Positions 1-7,179 are shown, counted from the stretch's first letter. The stretch is DNA of 19,525 nt from Alistipes sp. (GCA_017628595.1 JAGBYV010000136.1:1-19525), one strand, 5' to 3'. Numbers and translations are program-made. Notes: generated by a model from the letters alone, not told the origin.

Positions 1-12
1 ATTTAATACCTA

Positions 13-1077
13 TTAGTATTCGTATACCGTGGCCGTAGCCTTGGTAATCACGGCACCGGCCTTTGGCGTGATTTTCACCGTGGGGGCTTTGTCGAAGAAG
101 CGACTGCCAATGATATCGCCACCGCTTGTGGTGTTCGATATCTCATACTTGCGACCGTTGAGCATAACCTCAATATCGCCGCTATACTCCACATCAAGAG
201 TTATGCCTCCACGCTCCAGCGATTGGCCGCTCCACTCCCATGTGGATGCAATGTTTTTGCCTACCTGCTTCTCTACGGGCTTATGCTGAGGCATAATTGA
301 AAAGTCGGTGAGTTGATATGTGATGCCGTTACGCTGGGCGATAGCCTCGTGCGGTGCGGGGAAGATAGAGGCCTGCACGATGTATCCCTTATCGGTCAGG
401 GCGTGGCAGAACTCGGGTGTGTAGAGCTCATATTTCATCGAAGATATTCCGCACGTGCCGCCGATCTGCTCCAGCTTGGCGATGGTCTCCTCGGCTGTGC
501 CGCCGTTAATTGAGTAGAGTACGGTGCAGTCGGAGAACTCGCGTACCTGCATAAGTGGCTCCCACTCGCTGGTGAAGCACACCCAGTCGTTGCCGAACAT
601 CTCCTGTGCTACGCGATATGATGGCACGAGCGCCGAGTGCAGCATAGGAACAATACCATGCTTCTTGCACTCTGCGAGCAGCTCTTCGAGCGTAGGAATG
701 GGAGTGCGCCACGCAGGGTTTGTCGACTCCAGTACGTAGTCGCGACGCAACTCCTCAAATGTCAGATCGCTAAGACGCGTGGGCTCCTCGATGCGCGAGT
801 AGTCGCCAGCGCGACGCATCGTGCGGTTGATGGTTCCGTCGTGCAGGATGACCATTACATTATCCTTGGTGTAGTGTACATCGCACTCAATGCCCGTATA
901 TCCCATAGTCTTTGCCATGGCCACAGCGGGCAGAGAGTTCTCGGGTACGATGAACTCGCCACTATCGCTTTTGCTCCAGCAGCCTCGGTGGGCAAACATT
1001 GTGGGCGAACTCGGAGTTTGTGTGTCGCATGCTACCAATGCCAGCACTGCGATAAGGAGAGTGAAAAATCTTTTCAT
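13..1077 (-). CDS. Glycerophosphodiester phosphodiesterase family lipoprotein
   Basis: The 354-residue protein starts with a lipoprotein signal peptide (hydrophobic residues 4-15, lipobox ending at Cys17), so it is probably membrane-anchored outside the cytoplasm. The GDPD TIM-barrel signature is clear: HRG at 30-32, EN at 46-47, ECD at 64-66, HD at 79-80 and the IPTLEEL stretch at 127-133. The family hydrolyses glycerophosphodiesters to an alcohol and glycerol 3-phosphate. Residues from about 270 to the end form an extra beta-rich tail not needed for the barrel. The usual third acidic metal motif (E-I-K type) after the IPTLEEL helix is not visible; the stretch there reads PMLHSA (144-149), so metal binding or substrate may differ. 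It stands alone on this strand, divergent from the histidine kinase gene. Family assignment is solid; activity is less sure. Confidence 0.85.
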   Translation of the reverse strand: MKRFFTLLIAVLALVACDTQTPSSPTMFAHRGCWSKSDSGEFIVPENSLPAVAMAKTMGYTGIECDVHYTKDNVMVILHDGTINRTMRRAGDYSRIEEPTRLSDLTFEELRRDYVLESTNPAWRTPIPTLEELLAECKKHGIVPMLHSALVPSYRVAQEMFGNDWVCFTSEWEPLMQVREFSDCTVLYSINGGTAEETIAKLEQIGGTCGISSMKYELYTPEFCHALTDKGYIVQASIFPAPHEAIAQRNGITYQLTDFSIMPQHKPVEKQVGKNIASTWEWSGQSLERGGITLDVEYSGDIEVMLNGRKYEISNTTSGGDIIGSRFFDKAPTVKITPKAGAVITKATATVYEY

Positions 1078-1105
1078 AACTGGTTGTTTTGTGTTTATCT
1101 ATCTA

Positions 1106-1113
1106 CAAATATA
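1106..1113 (-). promoter_or_regulatory. Bacteroidetes -7 element for the GDPD gene
   Basis: On the minus strand these bases read TATATTTG, a full match to the TAnnTTTG -7 consensus of Bacteroidetes sigma factors, 28 bases before the GDPD start codon. No good TTTG -33 element is seen upstream. Confidence 0.5.
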
Positions 1114-1124
1114 AGCTTTTTTTC

Positions 1125-1152
1125 TTTGTGAGAGATTTTTTTTCTACCTTTG
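1125..1152 (+). promoter_or_regulatory. Promoter of the histidine kinase/regulator operon
   Basis: TTTG at 1125-1128 and TACCTTTG at 1145-1152 match the Bacteroidetes -33 and -7 elements, with a 16-base spacer that is shorter than the usual 19-21. The -7 element ends only four bases before the kinase ATG at 1157, so the transcript would start at or very near the start codon. Confidence 0.55.
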
Positions 1153-1156
1153 TTAT

Positions 1157-2239
1157 ATGCGACCGCAAGCAAATAAACCCATCATTGGTGAGAACCTGCT
1201 CTACTTTCTGGTATGGGCTATGGCGCTGTTGGTGCCTATTCTCAACTCGAAGATGATGTCCGAGGAGCACGTCTATCTGAGCAATATCCTGCTCGTATGG
1301 AGTAAGCTGCTGCCCTATATCATCATCTTTGTTATCAATAACTCGCTTCTCGCGCCACGCTTTTTCTTCAATCACCGATATGTGGCCTATGTAGCCATTT
1401 CGTTTGTGATGCTGACGGCCATATTCTATCCGCTCGAATTGTATCAGGATGAGATTCGAATGTTGGAGTATCCCGATGGCACAAGTTACTTTATTCACGG
1501 CCGAGCGTCGTTCACCGATCTGGCGTGGTATTGGAATGTCCTGCTCGGATTGTTTATGATGGGTGCCAACTGCTCTATTAAGTTTATCTTCCGCTCGATT
1601 CAGGCCGAGCAGAAGATGGTGGCCATGGAGCGTCACGCCCTGCAGGCTGAGATGGATTATCTGAAGTATCAGATCAATCCCCACTTCTTTATGAATACGC
1701 TCAATAATATCCACGCGATGATTGATATTGACCCCGAGGCGGCAAAGGGGATCGTCATCGAGCTGTCGAAGATGATGCGCTATGTGCTCTACGACTCGGA
1801 GATGCAGCAGACCAACCTTGAGCAGGAGGTGCAGTTCACGGAAAATTATGTTGACCTGATGCGTGTACGCTATCCATCGGACGTGGATGTGCGTTTTGAT
1901 GTCCAGCGCCCCGTGCCCCAGGATGCTAAGGTGCCCCCATTGTTGCCCATTGTCTTCGTTGAGAACGCATTCAAGCACGGAGTGAGCTACAGCAAACCCT
2001 CGTTTGTGCATGTCAGATTCTACAGTCAGGATGGTTATGCAATTTGTGAAGTGCGAAATTCGCGCCATCAGAATTCATCCGTAGAGAAGGGTGGCGTTGG
2101 TCTGGAGAATGTGCGTAAACGTCTAGATCTGCTCTTTGGTAAGGATTATCAACTCTCGATTGATGACAGTCGTGAGGATGAATATAGTGTAAAATTGTCA
2201 ATACCGATGACCTATGATAAAGTGCATAGCCATAGATGA
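1157..2239 (+). CDS. LytS/YehU-type sensor histidine kinase
   Basis: A 360-residue membrane sensor kinase of the His_kinase (PF06580) family. Four hydrophobic segments lie at about 13-30, 43-61, 74-92 and 122-145, with no large extracellular sensor domain. A short coiled linker leads to the phospho-acceptor motif YQINPHFFMN (171-180, His176). The N-box centres on Asn270 in LPIVFVENAFKHG and the G-box is GGVGLENVRKRL at 312-323. It overlaps the downstream response regulator by 26 bases, so the two form a translationally coupled two-component system. The ATG at 1157 sits directly against the promoter, suggesting a leaderless message; the next Met (residue 22) would cut into the first membrane helix. 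The signal sensed cannot be told from the sequence. Confidence 0.92.
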   Translation: MRPQANKPIIGENLLYFLVWAMALLVPILNSKMMSEEHVYLSNILLVWSKLLPYIIIFVINNSLLAPRFFFNHRYVAYVAISFVMLTAIFYPLELYQDEIRMLEYPDGTSYFIHGRASFTDLAWYWNVLLGLFMMGANCSIKFIFRSIQAEQKMVAMERHALQAEMDYLKYQINPHFFMNTLNNIHAMIDIDPEAAKGIVIELSKMMRYVLYDSEMQQTNLEQEVQFTENYVDLMRVRYPSDVDVRFDVQRPVPQDAKVPPLLPIVFVENAFKHGVSYSKPSFVHVRFYSQDGYAICEVRNSRHQNSSVEKGGVGLENVRKRLDLLFGKDYQLSIDDSREDEYSVKLSIPMTYDKVHSHR

Positions 2240-2966
2240 TGAGCCGTTGGCTCTGCGACAGATAGAGACATATATCTCCCGTGTGGCCGATCTGCAACTT
2301 GTGGCCTTGTGTCATAGTGCGGCAGCGGCTGCAAGTGTTATGGGCGAGCAGAGCGTCGATCTGCTCTTTGTGGATGTGAATATGCCCGATAAGAGTGGTG
2401 TGGATTTTGTACGCGAGTTGCAGAACCCGCCGATGATCATCTTCACCACTGCCTACTCGGAGTATGCCATCGACGGCTTTCGATTGGATGCGGTTGATTA
2501 CCTGCTCAAGCCGTTTGCCTTTGCCGAGTTTGAACGTGCGGTGGATAAGGCGCGGTCGCTTGTTGAGTTGCGCCGTCTGCGTGATAAGAAGGATTTGTCG
2601 ATTGCCGAGGCGGAGCCAGCCGACAATGCGGCTTCGGACTCTATATCCATTAGAGCCGATTATAAGGTGTCGCTGGTTAAGTATGCCGATATTATATTTA
2701 TAGAGAGTGTGGGTGAGTATATCCGCCTGCACCTGACGTCGGGACAGCGCATGATGACTCTGCTCCGATTGAAGAATATGGAGTCGGCGCTACCTGCCGA
2801 CCGCTTTATGCGTGTGCATCGCTCCTATATTGTCAATCTTTCGCATGTTACGGGCTATGCTCGCGGAGAGGTCTTTCTGGATAGTGGTGACAGGGTTCCC
2901 CTGAGTGTCAATTATCGCGATACGTTCCGCGAATATATAGACAGGAAGCATCCGTCGCAGATGTAA
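2214..2966 (+). CDS. LytTR-family response regulator
   Basis: 250 residues. The N-terminal receiver domain (about 1-120) has the acidic pocket Asp8-Asp9, phospho-acceptor Asp54 (LLFVDVNMP), Thr78/79 and Lys99 (YLLKP). After a variable linker, a LytTR DNA-binding domain fills about 145-245, with the typical IESVGEYIRLHL and FMRVHRSYIVNL stretches. It is the partner of the overlapping kinase upstream. LytTR regulators bind paired direct repeats; I could not assign such sites in this window, so the target is unknown. Its TAA stop (2964-2966) abuts the TAA of the convergent minus-strand gene with no bases between them. Confidence 0.93.
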   Translation: MIKCIAIDDEPLALRQIETYISRVADLQLVALCHSAAAAASVMGEQSVDLLFVDVNMPDKSGVDFVRELQNPPMIIFTTAYSEYAIDGFRLDAVDYLLKPFAFAEFERAVDKARSLVELRRLRDKKDLSIAEAEPADNAASDSISIRADYKVSLVKYADIIFIESVGEYIRLHLTSGQRMMTLLRLKNMESALPADRFMRVHRSYIVNLSHVTGYARGEVFLDSGDRVPLSVNYRDTFREYIDRKHPSQM

Positions 2967-3428
2967 TTACCCCAGTCGGGGAAATGCCGAGAGGGATACG
3001 TAGCCATTCTCGGTAGCCTCGTAGCAGAAGTGGCGCTGACCGTTGGTGATGATTATGTAGCGGGCCTTTACCATGGCGTTGTAGCGTGTGGCCTGGGTGA
3101 AGACCTCTGCAAACGTCTCGCGGCGGTCGAGATTCACATCCGAGGATTTGCACTCGGCCAGTAGCAACGGCTGCGACTCGGCGTTGAGCACTACCACGTC
3201 GGCACGCTGGGGCATGGAGTTAATCTGGACCGGATACTCCTCCACAATCGAGCGCAGTGCGGCTCCGCAATGCTCGATAAGATACTCCACCAGATGGCGA
3301 CGAACCCACTCCTCGGGCGTGAGCACAACGAACATTCCTCGCACGCGGTCAAATACCAGGGTGCGATTGCCGCTTTTGGTGGCTCGTAAATTTATTGCCG
3401 GAAAATTGAGTTTTGGCAGGGAATTCAT
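2967..3428 (-). CDS. Solo HsdR N-terminal-domain protein (PD-(D/E)XK nuclease fold)
   Basis: A 153-residue protein matching the stand-alone type I restriction R-subunit N-terminal domain (HSDR_N_2, PF13588) common in Bacteroidetes. The nuclease-like core is visible as Asp77 (QRADVVVL) and the E-x-K pair Glu92/Lys94 (LLLAECKSS), followed by a helix with QATRYN. The Met at 3428 was chosen because the sequence MNSLPKLNFP fits the family start. An in-frame upstream Met at 3521 would run back across the promoter and through the start of the divergent gene. There are no HsdM, HsdS or helicase parts nearby, so it is not a restriction system by itself; its cellular role is unknown. The fold is fairly certain, nuclease activity is not. 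Confidence 0.82.
   Translation of the reverse strand: MNSLPKLNFPAINLRATKSGNRTLVFDRVRGMFVVLTPEEWVRRHLVEYLIEHCGAALRSIVEEYPVQINSMPQRADVVVLNAESQPLLLAECKSSDVNLDRRETFAEVFTQATRYNAMVKARYIIITNGQRHFCYEATENGYVSLSAFPRLG
2970..2981. other. Small hairpin at the convergent gene ends
   Basis: CCCC (2970-2973) pairs with GGGG (2978-2981) around a four-base loop, just inside the 3' end of the minus-strand HsdR_N gene. It is the only structure near the abutting stop codons. It lacks a T-run, so it is a weak candidate for ending either transcript. Confidence 0.25.
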
Positions 3429-3448
3429 CGCGTAAACGAAATTTTTTA

Positions 3449-3456
3449 TAACTTTG
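3449..3456 (+). promoter_or_regulatory. -7 element for the GH2-like gene
   Basis: TAACTTTG matches TAnnTTTG and lies 27 bases before the ATG at 3484. No clear TTTG is present at the -33 position. Confidence 0.45.
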
Positions 3457-3459
3457 ACA

Positions 3460-3467
3460 CAAATATA
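3460..3467 (-). promoter_or_regulatory. -7 element for the HsdR_N gene
   Basis: The minus strand reads TATATTTG here, 31 bases before the start codon at 3428. The two divergent -7 elements are only three bases apart, so polymerase binding for the two genes should be mutually exclusive. Confidence 0.45.
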
Positions 3468-3483
3468 CAAATAATAAATCGAT

Positions 3484-4812
3484 ATGAAATCATTTTTTTC
3501 GATCATAGCGTTCGTGCTCATTCTCGCTCAGCCACTGCTGGCGCAGGAGTACTCCTCGCCCGAGTATGTCTCAAAGGGACGTGAGGCGGCGCGAACAAAG
3601 ATTATCGCATACCCTTCGGCTGAGGAGGCTGCGGCGCGTGGTATGGGTGCTGTACGTTCGCAGTATCTGCGTCCCATAACGGAGTGGACCCGCACCGAGG
3701 AGGCCGATGCTACGGTCTTCACCTCGCAGTATGTGATTCCCTTCTCTTGGCTCAGCCGTCTGGCTACACTCTACGTTGATGAGGCTTCGGGAGCCTATGA
3801 GGTGCTCATAAATGGCAAGAAGGTGGGCTATGCAGCCAATGCCTTTGCTCCCGCTGAATTTGATGTTACCAAGTCCTCGCGCGAGGATATGAATACCATT
3901 CAGATTCGCCTGCTCAAGGAGCATTGGAGTCAGCGAATGGAGGATTTCGTCGAGAGTCGCGAGCCGCGCGTGGGTGAGGTGTATGTTATGTCGCAGCCGA
4001 CGATTCGTGTGCGCGATGTGGTGCATAATACTCGTGTTGATATGACCAGTGACAAGGCTACCGTAGAGATCGGCATGATCGTAAAGACCGAGTCGCTCAA
4101 TCCGAAGAAGGCCCGTATCCACTACGAACTCATTGCTCCCGATACGACCGTCGTTACATATGGTCATCGCGACATCGAGCTCGGCATGCGTGCTGAGGAT
4201 ACCATTAAGATCATGACGCAGATTCCCTATGTATATACATGGTGTGCCGATATGCCTGTGCGCTATCGTCTGAATGTGAAGACGCAGATCGAGGGCCGCT
4301 ACGCCGAGTATCAGTCGCATATGATTGGCTTCCGCACGGTGGAGACCAACGAAAATGGCGACTTCCTTATTAATGGTATCAAGACAGATCTGGCCTATCG
4401 CGATTTCGACGCCATGACCGTAACCAGCAAGGATATTATCGCAGCACGTGTACTCAAATATAATACGGTGCGTTTTAAGGCGGGTGCTGTGCCACAGGAG
4501 GTGTATCGCATGTGCGACTCGCTGGGTATGTATGTTATTACGCAGATTCCTATCAATACCTCGAAGAGTGGATTATCGCGTCGTGTGGGCGGCAACCCCA
4601 CAAATGATCCCAAGTGGAAGCAGGCTTACCTTGATAGGGTGGAGACGACGTATCGAACTACGCGTGGTAGCGCATGTGTGATAGGTTATATCATGGCGGA
4701 GGAGTCTTCGAATGGTATCAATTTGTATGAGAGTTACTTGCGCCTGAAGGCGCTGGAGCAGAAGCGCCCTGTTATCTATCTCGAGGCCGCTGGTGAGTGG
4801 AATAGTGATTAG
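3484..4812 (+). CDS. Secreted, degenerate glycoside hydrolase family 2-like protein
   Basis: 442 residues with a Sec signal peptide (cleavage near residue 20-21, after LLA or LLAQ). The order follows GH2 beta-galactosidases: a sugar-binding jelly-roll (about 55-165, with YEVLINGKKVGY), an Ig-like domain (about 175-285), then the start of a TIM barrel (from about 290, with GDFLINGIKTDLAYRDFD in place of the usual GV-N-RHD stretch). The acid/base region, normally ending in Asn-Glu, reads GYIMAEESSNG (401-411), so the Asn is lost. The protein stops at residue 442, before the half of the barrel that carries the catalytic nucleophile. No frameshifted remainder follows; only A/T-rich sequence and the tRNA promoter are seen. 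It is probably a non-catalytic carbohydrate-binding relative or a decayed enzyme. Confidence 0.75.
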   Translation: MKSFFSIIAFVLILAQPLLAQEYSSPEYVSKGREAARTKIIAYPSAEEAAARGMGAVRSQYLRPITEWTRTEEADATVFTSQYVIPFSWLSRLATLYVDEASGAYEVLINGKKVGYAANAFAPAEFDVTKSSREDMNTIQIRLLKEHWSQRMEDFVESREPRVGEVYVMSQPTIRVRDVVHNTRVDMTSDKATVEIGMIVKTESLNPKKARIHYELIAPDTTVVTYGHRDIELGMRAEDTIKIMTQIPYVYTWCADMPVRYRLNVKTQIEGRYAEYQSHMIGFRTVETNENGDFLINGIKTDLAYRDFDAMTVTSKDIIAARVLKYNTVRFKAGAVPQEVYRMCDSLGMYVITQIPINTSKSGLSRRVGGNPTNDPKWKQAYLDRVETTYRTTRGSACVIGYIMAEESSNGINLYESYLRLKALEQKRPVIYLEAAGEWNSD

Positions 4813-4849
4813 AGAAAAAGCATTTTTTTTGAAAAAAGTTGTAAAAAAA

Positions 4850-4881
4850 TTTGCACAGAATAAAAAAGTGCCCTATATTTG
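4850..4881 (+). promoter_or_regulatory. tRNA-Lys promoter
   Basis: TTTG at 4850-4853, a 20-base spacer, then TATATTTG at 4874-4881: a textbook Bacteroidetes vegetative promoter, 40 bases before the mature tRNA 5' end. The start point would fall near 4887-4889. Confidence 0.85.
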
Positions 4882-4921
4882 CACTCGCAATCAGGAACGA
4901 AAGTGACGCGGTTGTAAAGAT

Positions 4922-4994
4922 GCCTCTTTAGCTCAGTTGGTAGAGCACGACACTCTTAATGTTGGGGTCCAGGGTTCGAGCCCCTGAGGGGGTA
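4922..4994 (+). tRNA. tRNA-Lys(CUU)
   Basis: A full cloverleaf can be folded. The acceptor stem is GCCTCTT with AGGGGGT (two internal G-U pairs plus a terminal G-U). The D-arm is GCTC/GAGC. The anticodon stem is CGACA/TGTTG with loop CTCTTAA, giving anticodon CTT. The T-arm is CAGGG/CCCTG with loop TTCGAGC, followed by discriminator A at 4994. The CCA end is not encoded (the next bases are CTG), as is common in Bacteroidetes. It is a single-gene unit with its own promoter and terminator. Confidence 0.95.
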
Positions 4995-4999
4995 CTGAA

Positions 5000-5028
5000 A
5001 AGGAAGATCGAAAGGTCTTCCTTTTTTT
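5000..5028 (+). terminator. Rho-independent terminator of tRNA-Lys
   Basis: GGAAGATC (5002-5009) pairs with GGTCTTCC (5014-5021, one U-G pair) around a GAAA tetraloop, followed by seven Ts (5022-5028). The last Ts also supply the TTTG -33 element of the next promoter. Confidence 0.9.
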
Positions 5029-5057
5029 GTTTTTATGCCCGAAAAGTTGTATATTTG
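5026..5057 (+). promoter_or_regulatory. Promoter of the DUF3784 gene
   Basis: TTTG at 5026-5029, a 20-base spacer and TATATTTG at 5050-5057, 21 bases before the ATG at 5079. The -33 element overlaps the T-run of the preceding terminator. Confidence 0.8.
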
Positions 5058-5078
5058 AGAAACAAAAATCTTATCGTT

Positions 5079-5378
5079 ATGGACGTTGGCTTTTGGGTGA
5101 TTGTGGCGGTGGCGGTGTTGCTGCTTGTGTGTGGTGCGCTGATCCTGTTGGGGCGTGGCGACTGGCTTATCTCGGGCTATAATACGGCCAGTGAGCAGCG
5201 ACGGGAGAGGTATAATCTGTTCCGTCTGCGCTTGAATACGGGATTGCTGTGTATCTATCTTTCAATCGTTCTTATCATTGGCTATTATGTCGAAAATGAG
5301 GCATTTATGGCCTGCGCGATTCTGCCTGCGGCTGCTCTGCACATATTGCTGTCGTACACGTGGGTAAGGCGTAAGTAG
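5079..5378 (+). CDS. DUF3784 family small membrane protein
   Basis: A 99-residue protein with three predicted membrane segments (about 5-26, 46-65 and 71-92). The hallmark of DUF3784 is the stretch GRGDWLISGYNTASEQRRER after the first helix. No biochemical function is known to me for this family. The start at 5079 is chosen over a longer in-frame reading from 4959, because that would begin inside the tRNA gene and because a clear promoter lies at 5026-5057. It forms a one-gene unit closed by a strong terminator. Confidence 0.85.
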   Translation: MDVGFWVIVAVAVLLLVCGALILLGRGDWLISGYNTASEQRRERYNLFRLRLNTGLLCIYLSIVLIIGYYVENEAFMACAILPAAALHILLSYTWVRRK

Positions 5379-5404
5379 TAAATTAAATTTGAATAATATG
5401 CCGT

Positions 5405-5434
5405 GCGGGAATCTGTTCGATTTCCGCTTTTTTT
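5405..5434 (+). terminator. Rho-independent terminator after the DUF3784 gene
   Basis: GCGGGAATC (5405-5413) pairs with GATTTCCGC (5419-5427) around a five-base loop, followed by seven Ts (5428-5434). Confidence 0.88.
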
Positions 5435-5497
5435 ATTTTATATCTGTCATAATTACTTTCTAAAACGATTTATGGGCCAAAAAAAGAAAATTTTTAC

Positions 5498-5528
5498 TTT
5501 GATAGTGAGGAAAAAATGATTACTTTTG
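5498..5528 (+). promoter_or_regulatory. Promoter of the cytochrome/oxidoreductase operon
   Basis: TTTG at 5498-5501, a 19-base spacer and TACTTTTG at 5521-5528. It is the only good promoter between the preceding terminator and the cytochrome gene, and would give a leader of about 115 bases. Confidence 0.75.
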
Positions 5529-5649
5529 AACAAAATATACCCGCCTTATTTAGGCTCTCCTACACGCGCGCGTATTAGTGAAGTGGTGCCAGGGTGTAGA
5601 ATGATGCCGAGAAATGGGGCTGAACAAAAGAGAATATATAAACATAATC
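5529..5649 (+). other. Long untranslated leader of the cytochrome operon
   Basis: About 115-120 bases separate the promoter from the ATG at 5650. One long-range pairing, CTACAC (5560-5565) with GTGTAG (5594-5599), encloses a GC-rich loop. I recognise no known riboswitch or leader peptide. A short in-frame extension from the ATG at 5614 is possible but is not favoured. Confidence 0.35.
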
Positions 5650-7179
5650 ATGTCAAAATCAGGAAGTAAGAAGAAAATCCTGCTTGCATCGCTCGCAGGT
5701 CTTGTGGTGGGATTTTCGTTGATGATCGCATTTAACTACATGTGGGTCAACAGTTCGAAGAACGAATCTTGTATGGCCTGCCACTTCCATCCCGAGTCGG
5801 ATGCGAGTTGGAAGCAGTCTTATCACTACAACAACGACAGCGGTGTGATGACCGACTGTGCCGCATGTCACCTCCCTCCCAAGGGATCGTTTGAGTATGT
5901 TAAGGCAAAGATTTCAATCGGCGTGAAGGACTTGTGGTCGTATATGACCAAGAATCCCGAGGATATGGATTGGTCAATCAATAGCGAGCTGGAGCATGCA
6001 CAGACTATTGTCTATAACGAGTCTTGTAAGGCGTGTCACGTGAACATCTTCCCCAACGGCATCACCGATGAGGGTGTTACGGCTCACCTCTACTACGAGG
6101 AGAATGAGGAGAAACTCAACCTGCAGTGTATCAGTTGTCACCTCGATGCGGGTCACTACAACCCCAACTATAAGCACGAGGCCTTGACCAGCGCCCCCGT
6201 CTCAGGCGGTGAGATTTATGCCGAGGCTACGCCCGTTACCTCGTTTGAGAACTTTACCGAGACCATTCCCGGTACATCGGCTTCGATTAATATGATTGCC
6301 ATCCCTGGCGGTTCGTTCAAGATGGGTAGCCCCGAGAATGAGCCTTTCCATAAGGCTGACGAGTGGCCGCAGCGCAACGTGACAATCTCGCCCTTCTTCA
6401 TGGCAGAGGTTGAGGTTACATGGGATCAGTTCTGGGCATTCTATGGTGAGACAATGTCGGAGGGTCGTACACACCCCGACGTGATCTATGCCAACAATAC
6501 ACGCGAGGATCTGGATGCAGTCAGCGGTCCTACACCTCCGTTTGGCTTCCCCGATCAGGGCTGGGGCCAGGGTTCACGTCCCGCTATCACGATGACACAC
6601 TACTCGGCTGAGACCTTCTGCCAGTGGCTCTCATTGAAGACCGGCAAGAAGTATCGTCTGCCGACCGAGGCTGAGTGGGAGTATGCTGCCCGTGGTGGTA
6701 CCGATACCCCTTACTACTTTGAGGGTAGCCCGAAGGATTACACCAACGAGGGCTTCTGGAATGGCCTGTTTGGTGCCGATACGACGGTTATCAATAGCCA
6801 CGTAATCTACGCAAACAATAGCAAGAACCGTACTCAGGAGCCTACCAAGATGAAGGCTAACCCCTTCGGCTTGAAGAATATGCTCGGTAACGTTATGGAG
6901 TACTGCTCTGACTGGTATGCCGAGGATGCTTACTCTAAGATGCAGGATGGCGCGGTCGATCCCAAGGGTCCCGCAACAGGCGAGGAGTATGTTGTTCGTG
7001 GTGGTTATTATGTTGACGATGCTGCTAACCTGCGTAGCGCAGCGCGTGGCAAGACCAATCATGATGCATGGCTCAACACCGACCCGCAGAACCCGAAGAG
7101 TATCTGGTGGTACTCAGATATCAAGGGTATCGGCTTCCGCGTAGTATGCGAGGTGCCCGAGGGCGTAAGCGCACAGTAG
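5650..7179 (+). CDS. Tetraheme NapC/NrfH-type cytochrome c fused to a SUMF1-like domain
   Basis: A 509-residue fusion. One N-terminal membrane anchor (residues 10-32) is followed by four CxxCH heme sites at 41-45, 70-74, 126-130 and 160-164, spaced as in the NapC/NirT/NrfH family that takes electrons from menaquinol. From about 212 to 505 comes a SUMF1/FGE-sulfatase domain (GGSFKMGSPENEPFH, LPTEAEWEYAARGG, NPFGLKNMLGNVMEYCSDWY, VRGGYYVDDAANLRSAARG, GIGFRVVCE). The Cys pair that formylglycine-generating enzymes use after RGG is absent (RGGYYVDDAANLRSAAR, from about 455), and no EgtB-type iron site is evident. The domain is therefore probably for binding or scaffolding. Both parts face the periplasm. 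No NrfA follows; exported oxidoreductases and ResB/CcsA do. The start at 5650 places the charged K-rich stretch just before the membrane helix. Confidence 0.9.
   Translation: MSKSGSKKKILLASLAGLVVGFSLMIAFNYMWVNSSKNESCMACHFHPESDASWKQSYHYNNDSGVMTDCAACHLPPKGSFEYVKAKISIGVKDLWSYMTKNPEDMDWSINSELEHAQTIVYNESCKACHVNIFPNGITDEGVTAHLYYEENEEKLNLQCISCHLDAGHYNPNYKHEALTSAPVSGGEIYAEATPVTSFENFTETIPGTSASINMIAIPGGSFKMGSPENEPFHKADEWPQRNVTISPFFMAEVEVTWDQFWAFYGETMSEGRTHPDVIYANNTREDLDAVSGPTPPFGFPDQGWGQGSRPAITMTHYSAETFCQWLSLKTGKKYRLPTEAEWEYAARGGTDTPYYFEGSPKDYTNEGFWNGLFGADTTVINSHVIYANNSKNRTQEPTKMKANPFGLKNMLGNVMEYCSDWYAEDAYSKMQDGAVDPKGPATGEEYVVRGGYYVDDAANLRSAARGKTNHDAWLNTDPQNPKSIWWYSDIKGIGFRVVCEVPEGVSAQ

Noticed and set aside
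1103..2068. A 321-residue open frame on the minus strand opposite the histidine kinase
   Set aside because: It mirrors the kinase gene, has His/Gln/Leu-rich low-information sequence and no family motif; the plus-strand kinase has all its boxes.
2967..3428. A restriction-modification or defence system suggested by the HsdR N-terminal domain
   Set aside because: No helicase, methylase or specificity gene is nearby; the solo domain is common and unassigned in Bacteroidetes.
4813..4849. Possible frameshifted remainder of the GH2-like gene
   Set aside because: The sequence after the stop is A/T-rich and runs into the tRNA promoter; no barrel-like coding sequence follows in any frame.
4959..5078. 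N-terminal extension of the DUF3784 protein starting inside the tRNA gene
   Set aside because: It would read through the tRNA, terminator and promoter; DUF3784 proteins begin at the first membrane helix.
6300..7179. Active sulfatase maturation (formylglycine-generating) enzyme
   Set aside because: The Cys pair required after the RGG motif is missing and no sulfatase gene is in the window.
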